64,000 nt of DNA from Proteles cristata cristata (lineage: Eukaryota > Chordata > Mammalia > Carnivora > Hyaenidae): assembly GCA_017311185.1 (NCBI GenBank), contig JAESUZ010001522.1, positions 372,001 to 436,000 of the forward strand, written 5' to 3'. The notes under the pieces were generated by a model. The model had not been told where the DNA came from and made no database searches. It was given only the letters and a program-made list of their open reading frames with translations. Below, piece by piece: positions 35,547-47,410 of this stretch (the stretch's first letter is position 1; each line of letters opens with the position of its first letter). The translations under genes and the position numbers were made by a program.

Positions 35547-36994
35547 TACTGCAGGTTGTAGTATGATAGATACCATCCACAAATGGCATTTAAAGGTCAA
35601 TTGAATTTCCCTCTCACAACATACACTGTTCAAATTTGGTAGCCACATACTCCCTTTGTAAAGTTTTCATTCTTATTCATTCTTCCACAAGCCATAGTTG
35701 ACTTACCATAAAGTAAGACAGAAGAATGCTCACAATAAATTTTCCTAAACCTAAGTTTATTACTTTCACTCTATTTATAATTTCTGCCACACATACAACC
35801 TACGTTATTCATATCAACACACAAAATGTCTTTTATTGAATTTCAGTGCACTGATTGATAGAATGAGAGGAAAAAAATTCTTCTTGCTTTCTTTACTTAC
35901 TAATTGAACAGTACTTTAGACTACATTATTTCCCTGAGGGTAAAGTAAAGTTTGCTAGCTTCTGTGTTTTGTAATTAACTCATTACCCATTTATATTTGG
36001 CATCTTCCTCAACACTTAGTTCTAGGCAAATAATTTTACACTGAAAAATCCATTAACCTTCTCCTTTGGGGAATCAGTTTCTTGCAAATTAAATTGCCTA
36101 ATTAGCTGAATTTGACCCCCAAAAGGTTAACCAAAAATTTCTACTTTAAAATAAGTTACTTAGGATTACTTTGTGAGGATAACCATATTCAAATTACTGT
36201 TAGACTAACAATGAGGTTATTTATCCTAGAATTAAGTAAGCCATCAAAACAAAACAATATATTTAGTTATTTAGTTCATACGTATTTGCTATATGCCCAC
36301 CCCACCTAAATCTTGCATGAGTAGAAAACCCCAACCTTGCATGTGAACTGTTTGAAGTGCTTTGATTTCCTTAGAAATGACCTTGCCATACATCAGCCCA
36401 TAACAAATGTGTGACTTTATAATATCAGTTTTCTACACTAATAAGGAATAAATACACTTCCCAAGGTGTGATTGAGAAGCATTGTTATTCAGGGAATATT
36501 GTGACTTTTCATCATGGTTTCTACTTAGTATCAATTGAGAAACAGGGATATTTTCCTAGATGTTATTTTATTCTAATGGATATGAGTGATGGTGCCTTTC
36601 CAGACCTGGTGCTCATAGCATTAACATAAGAATATGGGTGGCAGGGTTGTTGGCAGTCAGAGATAAGAGGCTAAAAATGAACAACAGATGTGAGTTAGTA
36701 ATGAAATGTTGTAGAGTAAGTCTTTACCTTGGTTTTTGGCCACTTGAATGAAATGGCCATATAACTAGAGAAAAAAGAAGTGGAAATTTTCCACTTAAAA
36801 TATGAACAGATGCTAAAATGCCTGTGGTTCAGAAGGTGCTTCTTTAGGAATCTGGTTCTCATCTACTGGTCCTCATTTCTGAGTTGTGAAATTTTTATAA
36901 ATGAAAGCTATAGGAGAGTAGATGAGAATTATACATTAGCCGTCAGTATTTTTACTCTGAGTCAACACAGAACATATTGAATTTGTTCATTATT
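35547..36994. other. Unique AT-rich DNA
   Basis: Nothing recognised; short chance frames only. Confidence 0.4.
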
Positions 36995-37010
36995 CAGCAA
37001 ACTTAGATTG

Positions 37011-37194
37011 TTTTTAAATTTTTTTAGTGTTTATTTATTTTTGAGAGAGGGAGAGAGAGCTCACAAGCAGGGGAGGGTCAGAGGGCAAGGGAGATAGAAG
37101 TTCTGAAGCTGGCTCTGTGCTGACACCCACAAACCATCAGATCATGACCTGAACTGAAGTTGGACAGTGAACCGACCAAGCCACCTATGTGCCC
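37011..37194 (-). repeat. CAN SINE, internally deleted
   Basis: Core between GCTCTGTGCTGACA and CCCACAAACCATCAG is shortened. Head complement GCCACCTATGTGCCCC. CAGCAAAC is repeated at both borders (36995 and 37195). Confidence 0.9.
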
Positions 37195-37554
37195 CCAGCA
37201 AACATAAGCTTGTGTAGACAACTAATTTAAGAGTAAAGTTAGAAACTAATTTTTCACTTTATTTGGGCTTTGAGTCTAATTTTGATGACTAACCTAAAAT
37301 GTAAAAATCAAAAAATTTGCCATTTTTAAATTTTTTGAAAGCATATTAGCTTTTAAACTAATTAGTTTAGAAAATAAAAAGCTATTCATTTTTATACGAA
37401 TTAATAAACTGTACCTGTTTTATGATAAATCATTTTCACCAAACTGAAAAAAAAATTTCTAACCATGTGGTTTCTCTTTTTTCCTTCTCATAGAATCTAA
37501 CAGTGTAAAATTTAATTATTTGAAAAATTTTCACAATTGTTAGGAATATGATGG

Positions 37555-37605
37555 TAAGGGAAGAATGAGAGAGAAGAGGGGGCAAAGAGGGAGAGAGAGA
37601 ATCAC
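37555..37605. repeat. Purine-rich tract
   Basis: GGGAAGAATGAGAGAGAAGA followed by GAGGGAGAGAGAGA; low complexity. Confidence 0.7.
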
Positions 37606-37734
37606 ACAAGCACAGGAAGAAATTTTGTCTTCTAGCAAAAAGATATTGTTAAACGTAAAAATAAGGTAATTCTCTTTGTGATTATAGTTGGATAACAGGA
37701 CCAGTTGAGGTTTATGATTACATTTCCAATTAGC

Positions 37735-38240
37735 TATTTAGGTCATTGACTGTGTCATGCCCTGTGTTAGGTACTGAAAATACAGAGCCAAATAAAATGC
37801 AATTCCTACTTAAATGTAACCATGGAGAAAGAGACAAAACAATTTTTTTAAACATATAGCAAACCCATGTGTTATATACAATATCAGAAGCATGTACAGA
37901 TAAGATGTGTTTCAAGGAAAGGGACAATTGACTATGTTAGTGGGAGAATCAGGGAAGGCTTCATTGAAGAAGTGATAGATTGACAGGGTTTCAACTGGTA
38001 AAGCTGGGTTTTCTTGTAAGAAGATTGAGTGGCAGAGGTCATACCACTAAGAGCAAACACTAAATGCAGAATTAAAAGTAGTGGTGTGTAAAACAAAGTA
38101 AGGTTAGATTGGCATTTTTGAAGTTATTCTGATGATTATGGCAATTAATTGCTTAAAAGGGATTGCTGCTTCTGGAGAACAGAGGTAACATTGCAAGAAT
38201 CCAGATGAGAGATGATGATTATACTCAAAAGTTGAAGAAG
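37735..38240 (-). repeat. L2-type LINE remnant
   Basis: About 500 bp of antisense L2-like order: CATGCCCTGTGTTAGGTACT, CAGGGAAGGCTTCATTGAAG, AAGAATCCAGATGAGAGATG. Highly diverged. The largest L2 piece in the window. Confidence 0.65.
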
Positions 38241-38379
38241 ATGAAAGAGCCTGAAATGATTTCCATATATCTGGCCTCCATAAATGTTGATGTCACCAAC
38301 CTAGAAAAGGAATATAGGAAAAATAATTAATTTTCAGTTTTTGAGTGAGAAATAATTTCATGTTACAAGTTTTAAAGTG

Positions 38380-38490
38380 TTTTTTAATATTATAAATTAT
38401 TTATTTTTATTTATTTATTTATTTATATTATTTTTTATATTATTTATAATTTTATAATAATAATTTATATTATTTTTATATTATAATTAA
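38380..38490. repeat. (TTTA)n/(TA)n low-complexity tract
   Basis: About 110 bp of TTATTTATTTAT, TATTATTTTT and TAATAATAATTT units. Confidence 0.9.
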
Positions 38491-38850
38491 AAGGCATATG
38501 GATAAGTCTGTACATTGGTGGTGGGGTCTATGAAGAAAATAGGATAGGAAATTTAGTTTTGCAAATTAAAATTGCTTAAAGAGAGCTTTAAAGTAAAAAT
38601 AGAAGAAATACTAATGCAAACTTGGGAAATGGCAACATTAGTTATATGGCAACTATTCATATTTCCTTAGTTGTCACAAGTGATCTGTCTTAATGCAGAA
38701 GAATCATGTACATGAAAAGATCACCTGGATTTATTTTTATTCTTACATGTCTACAAGCAATTCAGCTTAAAAAGTTAAGCCCCAACATGATTTAGGTATG
38801 AGATTAAACATATAGCCAGGAACTTGAAAGAGTTAAGAAAGTACTAGGTT

Positions 38851-39075
38851 CGGGGCACCTGGGTGGCTCACTCGGTTAAGCGTCCGACTTCAGCTCAGGT
38901 CACGATCTCACAGTTAGTGGATTCGAGCTCCGCATCGGATTCTGTGCTGACAGCTAGCTCAGAGCCTGGAGCCTGCTTCCGATTCTATGTCTCCCTCTCT
39001 CTCTGACCCTCCCCTGTTCATGCTGCCTCTCTCTGTCTCTAAGAAATAAATAAAACATATAAAAAATTAAAAAAA
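38851..39075 (+). repeat. CAN SINE, CAGCTAGCTCAG subgroup
   Basis: Head GGGGCACCTGGGTGGCTCAC and core CTGACAGCTAGCTCAGAGCC. Target duplication AAGAAAGTACTAGGTT at 38835-38850, one mismatch from the copy at 39076-39091. Confidence 0.95.
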
Positions 39076-39319
39076 AAGAAAGTAGTAGGTTTAGGGGAAC
39101 AGTTAAAACATGCTTAGTGACATGTGCTATCATATAGGAAGAATGCGATGCTGTGGGAACATCTAGGTGAGCTCCACATGAATGGAAGAGGGTGGAGTGC
39201 AAAGGGAAAGATTCATGGAGCTGACGATGGAACAGAATCTCTGAAAATCAAATAGTTATAGAGAGAAAATTAGGTTTTAAATGAGGACAACAGAGAACAT
39301 GAAAGTATTCACACTGGGT

Positions 39320-39490
39320 TGTTCACTAGGCAGGAGACAGATCATTCAAAGTGATGAAGCAGACAAGTTGGCTGAGGTCAGATAATGGGCTTTGTGTTTC
39401 ACATCAAATAGTTTGGATTTTCTCCTACACATATTGGAAAATTATGGAATGGTATAAGTAAGGGGATTGCATGATCTTATATATTTTTTC
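39320..39490 (-). repeat. L2-like remnant
   Basis: CATCAAATAGTTTGGATTTT and GGGGATTGCATGATCTTATA match the antisense L2 pattern (...TTTGGATTTTACTC...TGACATGATCTG). Probably part of the same ancient insertion as 37735-38240. Confidence 0.5.
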
Positions 39491-39899
39491 ATGAAACTTT
39501 AGTAATGTGTTGGAAAAGCATTATGACCAGTGGTGAGGGAAAATACATATGTATAAATGCATATAGAGAAACACTTCACACATACACAGTAGGAGAAAAG
39601 AACATGAACTGTCATTTTTGACCGTGTGTTCATTTAGTTTCATATCAGAAAAAAATGCATTAAATTTTACAGTCCTACTTTCTGAACACTTTAAGTATTT
39701 GCCTTCCACTGTCCTATGCTATTTCCTATTTTACCCTGACACTGGGACCTAAATTAGCAATAACAGACTTACCTTCATTTAAGTATTTGGTAGGATGAGA
39801 GCATGATACTAAAATGAATCTGATACTTGGGAAACATATTCTCTTTTGTGACTTTTTATCATGTTTTAGCTGCTCTTTTAAGTCAATAAAAGGATTTAT

Positions 39900-39990
39900 T
39901 TTTATTCAGCATTCAATAAATCATTTCTGCAGTCTCACTCTGTGGCAGATACTGTGCTAGGCACCATTTGTCAAATCTCTGTGCTCCTGA
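39900..39990 (-). repeat. L2 3'-end fragment
   Basis: GCATTCAATAAATCATTTCT then CTGTGGCAGATACTGTGCTA and GGCACC: antisense L2 tail. Confidence 0.6.
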
Positions 39991-40194
39991 TCATTTGGAA
40001 GTGGAAAGGAAAATGTACAAAGTTCAAACACATAAGTTATTTGAAACAGTGGTGGGAAAACAGGGGAGACTATGAGGGAAAATAGCCTGATTAATCTTAA
40101 ACACTAGGGATACATTGTGTGCCATTTCTTATAAAAGGCTTTATTGCATAGATGTGGAGGCAAGGGGAGGGACAGCATTCGGAGCAAAGTCTCT

Positions 40195-40370
40195 TGATGC
40201 ATTACTATATTGTGTCAGTTATTTGTTCATGTTTTTAAGTATGTGTCTCCAATCAGATAGAGAACTCCTTCAGAGTAAAGAGTTGATCTTTGTTGTTTTT
40301 CTATCCAGTAATTTAGCATGGCATCTGAAACACCATTGGTATTCTTAATACCTGTCAAATGTTGGCACAT
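40195..40370 (+). repeat. L2 3'-end fragment
   Basis: AGATAGAGAACTCCTTCAGA and ATCCAGTAATTTAGCATGGC correspond to the sense L2 end (GAGCTCCTTGAGGGCAGG...). Opposite strand to the L2 at 39900. Confidence 0.6.
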
Positions 40371-41224
40371 TAACCTTAAGAAGTTTAAATTGCTATTCAT
40401 ACCCTAACCTTGGCAGTTATGCCTAATTGCTGGACCTGTATCCAAAACTGCATTTTGTGGTATATCATTGTAATTTTTTAAAAGGTACATTTCCTGAATT
40501 GCACAGTCTATTTTGGTTTCTATAGTATCAGCAAAGTGATGCCTTTCAAAGCTGTGTGAAACTTGTTTTGGGTCACTGTTTAGCCTACACACAATGGCCA
40601 GTATCCATCTCAGTCAACCAAGACTGTTTGACCCATTTTAATACCATTTTAATCCTCTGTTACCACTGCCACTGCCACATCCTCCATTAATAAATGAGAT
40701 TTCAGAGAAATAATCTAATCTGGTTAGATAGTCAGAGAAATGCTTATAAACAAGAAACTTAATTAAAATAATATTGATTTCTTATTCAAAGAAAGAAGTA
40801 TATCATCATATATGAAATGAGTTCTAGGGCCATAGCTCCCTTATATTTTGAAAACCTGGTCTTTCAGATTTTACAGTTGTGGCATCTCTAAATGTTTCCA
40901 GCTTTATTTACAGAGAGGATTGAAACTGAGTCAGGAAAAGCAAAACAGTAAAGAAATGCTGTGTTTTTGGAGCCATAATAAGAAATAGTCATATCCGTGA
41001 CCTTAACAAAAACCTATAGAAGTTTAAAATAAAAACAAAGCTTTTAAAGAACTTTTTAAAAATGTTTTCGTTTTCTTCAATGGGGTGGCCTGCAGATCCC
41101 AGGGCCACAAAGGGAGAAGGAGAGAGAGCTCAGCTGAAAACCAGGCGGGAGATTTTGGAAGGCTCGTGTTTCAGGTTTGAGATTATCTGCTTGAGAGAGT
41201 TAAATTTTTAAAAAAATTAAAAAG
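40371..41224. other. Unique DNA
   Basis: Mostly unique. A slightly G+C-richer patch at 41,080-41,170 (GGGGTGGCCTGCAGATCCCA) has no coding or repeat signature I recognise. Confidence 0.4.
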
Positions 41225-41420
41225 ACATATTAGCTCCATCAACACTCAGTATGTGCCTGATGTTATATTATCATTCATTGATGCTTAAGCAATAAAACAA
41301 AGTTTCTATCCTTAAAGCTTCTGTGGATTAGTGAGGAAATGGGTATGTAATTGAATAATTCTATTACGTGGTGAGTGATACAACAGAAATGTGCAAATAT
41401 CTAGGGGAAATTGAGAAAGG
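41225..41420 (-). repeat. L2-like remnant
   Basis: CAACACTCAGTATGTGCCTG, CTATCCTTAAAGCTTCTGTG and GGAAATGGGTATGTAAT fit a degraded antisense L2. Confidence 0.5.
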
Positions 41421-42821
41421 AGTGAAGAACATTGTCTAAAAGAAAATCAAACATATATAGAGGAAAGGGGAATTACTAAAGACAGTTTAGCTTCAGAGAA
41501 TCTGCTAGGAGCTTTCTACACAGCTTTTAGTATTGACTGGCTGAGACAAAATGATACCTGAAAAAGAAGTACCTGTAATTTGTTTATTTAAATTTCAAAG
41601 TAAAACTGCTGTGTTATATAACAGTGGAGACTGCATATCCTTAACTAGATAAGTTTGCTCTTAATAGCTTCTTGGTAAGAAAACATCTCTATTCCATACA
41701 TTTCATTAGTGTGATAAATGGCATGTGTATATTTTTTTATTTCTGGTTTTTTTATTTTAAAAATGAACAAAAACTCTAGCTTTCATAAGCTTTGCAAAAT
41801 GGCATTTGCAGACAATATCTTTCTCTTTAAAAAAGGGACTATGCTATTTTAAAAGAATGAAAATTAAACAAAACATAGTTGATCTAGTTATAGCCTAGGT
41901 CAATGGGAAAAGATGTTATTTTGATTACATATTTTGTCATCTTTTCTCTCTGGTCTGCTACCTTTGAAGTTGGAAAAGATCCCAAAGGCAAATGTAGAAT
42001 GTACTAACTCAGGATGCACCCTGGAAAGTGTAACATGTTTACATAGTAGAAAACCTGGTTTTCCCTGTTTTGCATGTTAGTCCTAAATGTGGAAGTGGGC
42101 CTAGCCTAGAAATGGAAGCTTGCGGCTACTGGGCTGATTGACAGTCATGCACATGACTTGGATCCCCTTGGCCTTATGTAAGTTATCTCATCCTGGGACC
42201 AGGATACTTAGAGTTCTTTCCTAATAGAAGAGGATATTGTTATCTGAGAAAAATTGGTACCAGGAAAAGATCACGTAAAATGAATTCATTTAAGACAGTG
42301 TGCACAATTTCAGAGTTAATACTGGAGAAAAGTTTTACTAGAATATTTCCTAAAAGATTAACAATTATCTTTAGAACTATGTTATATTTTGCTTATAAAA
42401 TTTAGGTTGCTATCCCATGTGTATTCATTCTTAAAATAATGACTGAGTTGTATGGGCTTCTTTGGCATGGTGACTATATCCTTCATTGACATTTAATTTT
42501 TAAGCACTTTCATAGAAATGGCCAGTTTTGCAAAATTATCTGGAGGCTTCAATACTTTTTCCAGTCTTTTGATTTTCAAATACTCTTCTTCTGAAGTCCC
42601 TATGATCTCACCTTTCTTATCTGTGTTTTCTTTTTCCATTGTTTAACTGGTCCAACTCTGCCCCACCCTCATTTCTCATTGGCTAAACACAGGACTCCAA
42701 GCACTCTCTGGTTCACTCCCAGCACTTCTCATTATCCTATATTTCTTTCAGGATTTTCAATTCACAATTTTTCACTGCATTGCCAGGTTCCAGCAAGACT
42801 GACTGTGAAAAGTTGAGAAAA
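41421..42821. other. Unique AT-rich DNA
   Basis: No exon or confident repeat. Confidence 0.4.
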
Positions 42822-43120
42822 GGGGTGCCTGGCTGACCTAGTCAGTGGATCATGGAACTCTTGATCCTGGAGTGGTGAGTTCAAGCCCCACATTGGGTGT
42901 GGAGCCTACTTTAAAAAATATAGACGTGGTGACTCAGTTGGTTAAGCCTCTGACTCTTGGTTTTGGCTCAGGTCATGATCTCATAGTTTGTGGGTTTGAT
43001 CCCCATGTTGGGCTCCGTTCCTAGCTGACAACATGGAGCCTACTTGGGATTCTCTCTCTCCCTCTCTTTCTGCCCCTCCCCCACTCAAGCATGCTCGCTC
43101 TCTCTCAAATAAATTTTTAG
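42822..43120 (+). repeat. Compound CAN SINE: short tRNA monomer plus full SINE
   Basis: The first part (42822-42920) is a short, old CAN-type monomer: GGGGTGCCTGGCTGACCTAG, TGATCCTGGAGTGGTGAG, AGCCTACTTTAAAAAATA, with no CT tract. The second (42921-43120) is a CAN SINE missing its first bases (GTGGTGACTCAGTTGG) with core, CT tract and AAATAAATTTTTAG. A 6-bp AGAAAA flanks the whole unit (42816 and 43119), weak support for one dimeric insertion. Confidence 0.85.
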
Positions 43121-43395
43121 AAAAGAGAAGTTTTATGTATTACAATATTTTTAAAAAGAATAAGAGAATAAGGATGACAGGGATTTTCAAGTGCAGGTTG
43201 ATTTGTATATGTAGCCACTTAATTGGCAAGTGTTTCTTGAGTCACTTATATACTTCTGTGCTGACATGTGTGGAATGATGTAATGAAACGTTACATAATG
43301 CATCCTTCTCATATGGCCTTCTTTGACCCGGTTCTTGTGTGGCTAGATACCAAAGTCTTATCCTGGATCAAGCTGCAGGTTTTTATATTGGATTA

Positions 43396-43428
43396 CTGTT
43401 GTTGGGTTGTTGTTGTTGTTTTTTTTTT
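43396..43428. repeat. (TTG)n then poly(T)
   Basis: TTGTTGGGTTGTTGTTGTTG followed by a T run. Confidence 0.85.
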
Positions 43429-44660
43429 AATCAATACAAGGCACAGGTCCAGGTGGCACTGTCTTCCAACCAACTCCCTTGCCTTTCCTCCTGAAGCCTG
43501 TTTTTCTCATTGGTCCACCCTCTGGTCTCTGATCTACAGCCACCAGGACAAAGGCAGAGAAGGTGAGAGAGTCAATATTGGATGGAGGCGAAGCAGAAGA
43601 AAACAGAGAGGTTTGTCAGTGTAAATAAATCCCATAGAAGTTATAAAATATAAGCTGAGTGAATTTAATGGACTCTGCAGGGATAGGTGGTTCTTCTGGA
43701 GGGAAAGAGTATGCACACGTGAGACAGAGAAGAAGGAGGAAGTGGAAAAGGGGGTGAGGAAAGAAGGAGGGAGACTTAGAGAAAAAGAGAGAGCTACAGA
43801 GAAATTGAGAATTATATATTTTAGTAAGTACATTGAAAAACAAATGAGCAAAGGAACTGAAAAGTGTGGTTTCTCTGCCCACCGTTGGAGGAGGTAGCTG
43901 ACTGTTCTGCACCTGCTTTTGGAGGGAGTCTCTGGCCATTTCTCTTCACAGAATCACTCTTGTCTCCAAAACATTGTCTTAAGTATATTTTTCTTCCATT
44001 TGGCCCACTGGGGGCAAATAGGAACCACAGTGAATTATTCCTTCATTTTCCTTAATTTCTTCTCTTTGCACTTTCAGTTATCTTTTTCTCTGCTTTCTAT
44101 TACATCTAATCCCTTTCTATTTCGTCCTTGTCTGTCCATGTTGGCCTCTGCATTTCTGTGCTTTTGATTTATTTTTAGCACTGCTGTCACAACGTTTTCA
44201 GAACTGGATCTCTGATCTTTAAAAGAATGAGCCTTTGTACAAGCTAGGTCTCTCTCAGATTCAACTTGGTTAACTTCTACACCCTGCATTTTAGGAAGCA
44301 AATTAATTTTTGAAAGATAAAGCTGCTAGTCCAATGGTTAGAGATCAGGGTGAAGCCAGAATGAATCAGTGCCATCATTCCCTCAATAGCCTTTGACCAT
44401 ACCTTGCAAACAAGAATTTCTTCAACTCTCTTTGCAAGGGAGAGAGGAAAGGAAAAAGAGCACAGTGAGGGAAAGGAAGAGAAACAGGGAATGAGCATTT
44501 AAAGGGAAAAATAGAAATACAGTACATTTCAAGAGCTAAACAGTGCTGAGAGAAGAATGGGCCCATCGTTTGTGCCCCAAAGCAGAGTTTTCTAATCTTA
44601 ATGAAGATCAGTGATGAACTGCACGAAATGCATCATAAAATTGCTCAAGCTGTTATGTTA
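43429..44660. other. Repeat-poor, strand-asymmetric segment
   Basis: About 1.2 kb with no recognised repeat. 43,715-43,805 is strongly purine-rich on the + strand (GAGAAGAAGGAGGAAGTGG), which explains the Ser/Leu/Phe-rich frames on the minus strand. Slightly higher G+C than its surroundings. Function unknown. Confidence 0.4.
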
Positions 44661-44934
44661 TTTTGCAGCATGGACTAAGATTTACTCAGATCTTAACCTT
44701 TAAACAGAGTGTTGGCAATAAGACTTAGTTTGTTATCAGACAGTTTTTTTAAAAATGAAATATAGCTGTATATCAACCAAAGATTTTTTTATAATGAGAT
44801 AATGTATTCAAAATGGACAGTCATTGTAAGAAACTGGGATAGTTGGAATAAGCTACAAATTATACATCAAAAGGTAAGGAGAAGTCAGCCAATAAGAGTC
44901 TTAATCAAGATACTGTTATTAAACACTATAGCAT

Positions 44935-45000
44935 TGTTTTTTAATTATATTTAATTATAATTATAATTTAAATATAATTTTAATTATATTTCATTTTATC
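44935..45000. repeat. AT-rich palindromic tract
   Basis: TTAATTATATTTAATTATAA and its near complement repeated. Confidence 0.8.
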
Positions 45001-45194
45001 TGTTAAGCATTTCAAAGACATAACAAAGATAGTTATTTGTAAAGTTATGTTTTTTAACTTTATTTGTAATTCTATAAAATCTTACTCTTTTTTATTTTTG
45101 TGAAGTAGTAGTTTACTGAGCAGTAGGCAGTAGTAAGACACCACTAAATACTTAACATAAATATTACCAGAGGAGACTTTAAGATTTTAAGGTT

Positions 45195-45365
45195 AAAAAT
45201 TAGAATAGAATTTGGGTTTCACCTCTGTCACTCTAGTTGTGTGAGCCTAGGAAATTTAGTAGGCTCTTCAAACTTGATTATTAGTTTGTAAAGTTGGAGC
45301 AGTTGTAACAAGTTTTTTATATTTAACAGTGCCTAGCACAAATAAATGATTAATATATGGTAATT
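45195..45365 (+). repeat. MIR SINE remnant
   Basis: TTTGGGTTTCACCTCTGTCA, TTGTGTGAGCCTAGGAAATT and AACAGTGCCTAGCACAAATA are in MIR order. Confidence 0.7.
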
Positions 45366-45513
45366 TAGATTATAACTAGATCAGTAATTTTTATAAAGGT
45401 CCTACATCCTTTGTTGAAAGGTCTTTATATAGGAAATTCTAATGATAGAAAGCTTTTAAGAAAAGAAACTCATAGTACTTTAATATTAAACCTGGTATAA
45501 TTTCATCTTTAAG

Positions 45514-45722
45514 AACAGAGGTCATTAAACTTTTTCTGCATAAAGTCAGATAATAAATATTCTAGCTTTTGTAGGCTATAACTTCTCTCATTACACAACT
45601 CTTATGTTACATCACGAAATCAAAGGTAATAAGTAAATGGGCATGACTGTGTCTCAATAGAACTTTATAAAAACAGGCAGTGGGTCAGATTTAGGCTATG
45701 GGCTTTTATTTATGAACCTATA
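45514..45722 (+). mobile_element. hAT (MER1/Charlie-group) non-autonomous element
   Basis: AGAGGTCATTAAACTTTTTC, AATAAATATTCTAGCTTTTG, CAATAGAACTTTATAAAAAC, AGGCAGTGGGTCAGATTTAG: the well-known ~200-bp palindromic-ended element starting GGTCGGCAAACTTTTTCTG. Exact subfamily not assigned. Confidence 0.8.
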
Positions 45723-45904
45723 TTGCAGATAGTCTTCTTTTCCTTTCACTAATTTATCTTTCAAAAAAAGCAAAAACAAAAAACACCTCGGTTATTGGCT
45801 TTCAGAAATAAGGTGCATATTTCTATGCCAAGATCTTCAATCCTTACATACTGACCCTTACTAAGAAAAGATAATTTGGAATTAACCCTGCATGACTTAG
45901 GGTT

Positions 45905-46430
45905 TGCTCAGAAAAACAAAAGTTCTAAGAGTGATACAGAATAAGGGAATTATTATAGGATTGACCATACACATAGATGGAGCTGGTTAAATAATCTGTG
46001 TAAGGTTATTACTTCTATGTCTGGTGTTGGGATGATGTCAGTTGAGCAGCAAGTGAAGGAGGAAAGATGGGCATGAATTAGGAAAGAGCAAAGACAAACC
46101 AAACCCACTATGACCAACTGAAACCCACATCAGGCCCTCACTACCTCACCTTCCAACTTCAGTGATTTAAGTGACTCCCAGAAGCTTCTCCAAGGAGCTG
46201 AATATGCTCCAGGTACGGGGGGCGGGGGGGTGTCACAGACCCCCAAGGCAGACATCAGACATGAGCAGAAGTGGCTGCAGGCCCTTCTGCTTAACCCAAC
46301 ACAAAGGCACCTGCCTCTACTCCTGCGCCTCCTTTCCTAACTCAGCAGGGCTACTGCTTCGCTTCCTCTTTGCAAATCTCCTACATAGTTCTTAACCATT
46401 ACTGAGCAGTACTACAGACCCTCTCACTGA
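45905..46430. repeat. Probable old interspersed repeat, family unknown
   Basis: Opens with GGTTTGCTCAGAAAAACAAA and GGGAATTATTATAGGATTG, resembling a common mammalian repeat that starts CTCCAGAGAAACAGA. The right half contains the G-run TACGGGGGGCGGGGGGGTG at 46214-46232. Family and borders not determined. Confidence 0.35.
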
Positions 46431-47199
46431 AGTCAAGTATCTTTTGCCAAGGAATTCAGAGGACGTTGTCAGTCAGTGCCATTAATGTTTAAATATGCTT
46501 CCCTTACCTTGGTTTTTAAAATAGGATTGAGGATAAATATGGCTCACTTTAGTATTTGAGTTGCCTCTGTAGAACACCTATGTTCCCTCTGTACTTATAG
46601 CTTATCTATATGAATAATTGAATAACTTCAAGAAATATGAGACGAGGTCATCAACTCAGTTGCTAGCATGAAAGCTTCTGTTCCGTTTGCAATTTGATTT
46701 CAACTTTCTGGAGATTGAATCTCTTCTCATTGCTCATTTTCTCCTGTCCCATTCTCTCATATTTTCTATTATCATCAAAACAATTGGCTGGAAGCCCAAA
46801 TATTTCTATATCAAAGACAATATTCTCTCTTCAGACTATCAGAACCACTGCCACAGAGTAAACTGAAAATATATGAACATAGAGTCACTAGCCAGCAGAT
46901 ATAGTTCTGAAGCTGACTCTGACTTAAGAACATTTAAACAAATTTTGAGAAGATCTTCTTTATTATATTTCCTGCATTTACTATCTCCTGCTCATCCTTA
47001 GAAAGCCTCCCATCAAACACATTTCCTAACTGTATCATGAAATTAGTTAATGTCCAAACATACTTAACCATGGGAAACCTTAGGAGATTTATGCCCCAGC
47101 TAGATAAAACAAGGCAGTGATATCAGTATTCAGCAACAGAACCTTAGAGCTCTCCTTGTGGTGAGGAGGGCAGTCCTCATGCTAATAAAAAAAATACAT
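46431..47199. other. Unique DNA
   Basis: Nothing recognised. Confidence 0.4.
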
Positions 47200-47410
47200 G
47201 GGCACCTAGGTGGCTCAGTAGGTTAAGCATCCAACTTTAGTTCAGGTCATGATTTCACGGTTCCTTGGTTCTAGCCCTGCATTAGGCTCTATGCTGACAG
47301 CTCAGAGCCTGGAACCTGCTTCAGATTCTTGTCTCCTCTCTCTCTGCCCTCCCCTACTTGTGCTCACTTACTTTCTCTCTCTCAAAAATAAATAAATAAA
47401 CATTAAAAAA
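47200..47410 (+). repeat. CAN SINE
   Basis: GGGCACCTAGGTGGCTCAGT head, core CTGACAGCTCAGAGCCTGG, tail AAAAATAAATAAATAAAC. No clear target duplication. Confidence 0.93.

Noticed and set aside
43534..43939. Overlapping minus-strand frames of 105 and 107 codons
   Set aside because: Created by a purine-rich + strand tract; Ser/Phe/Leu low complexity.
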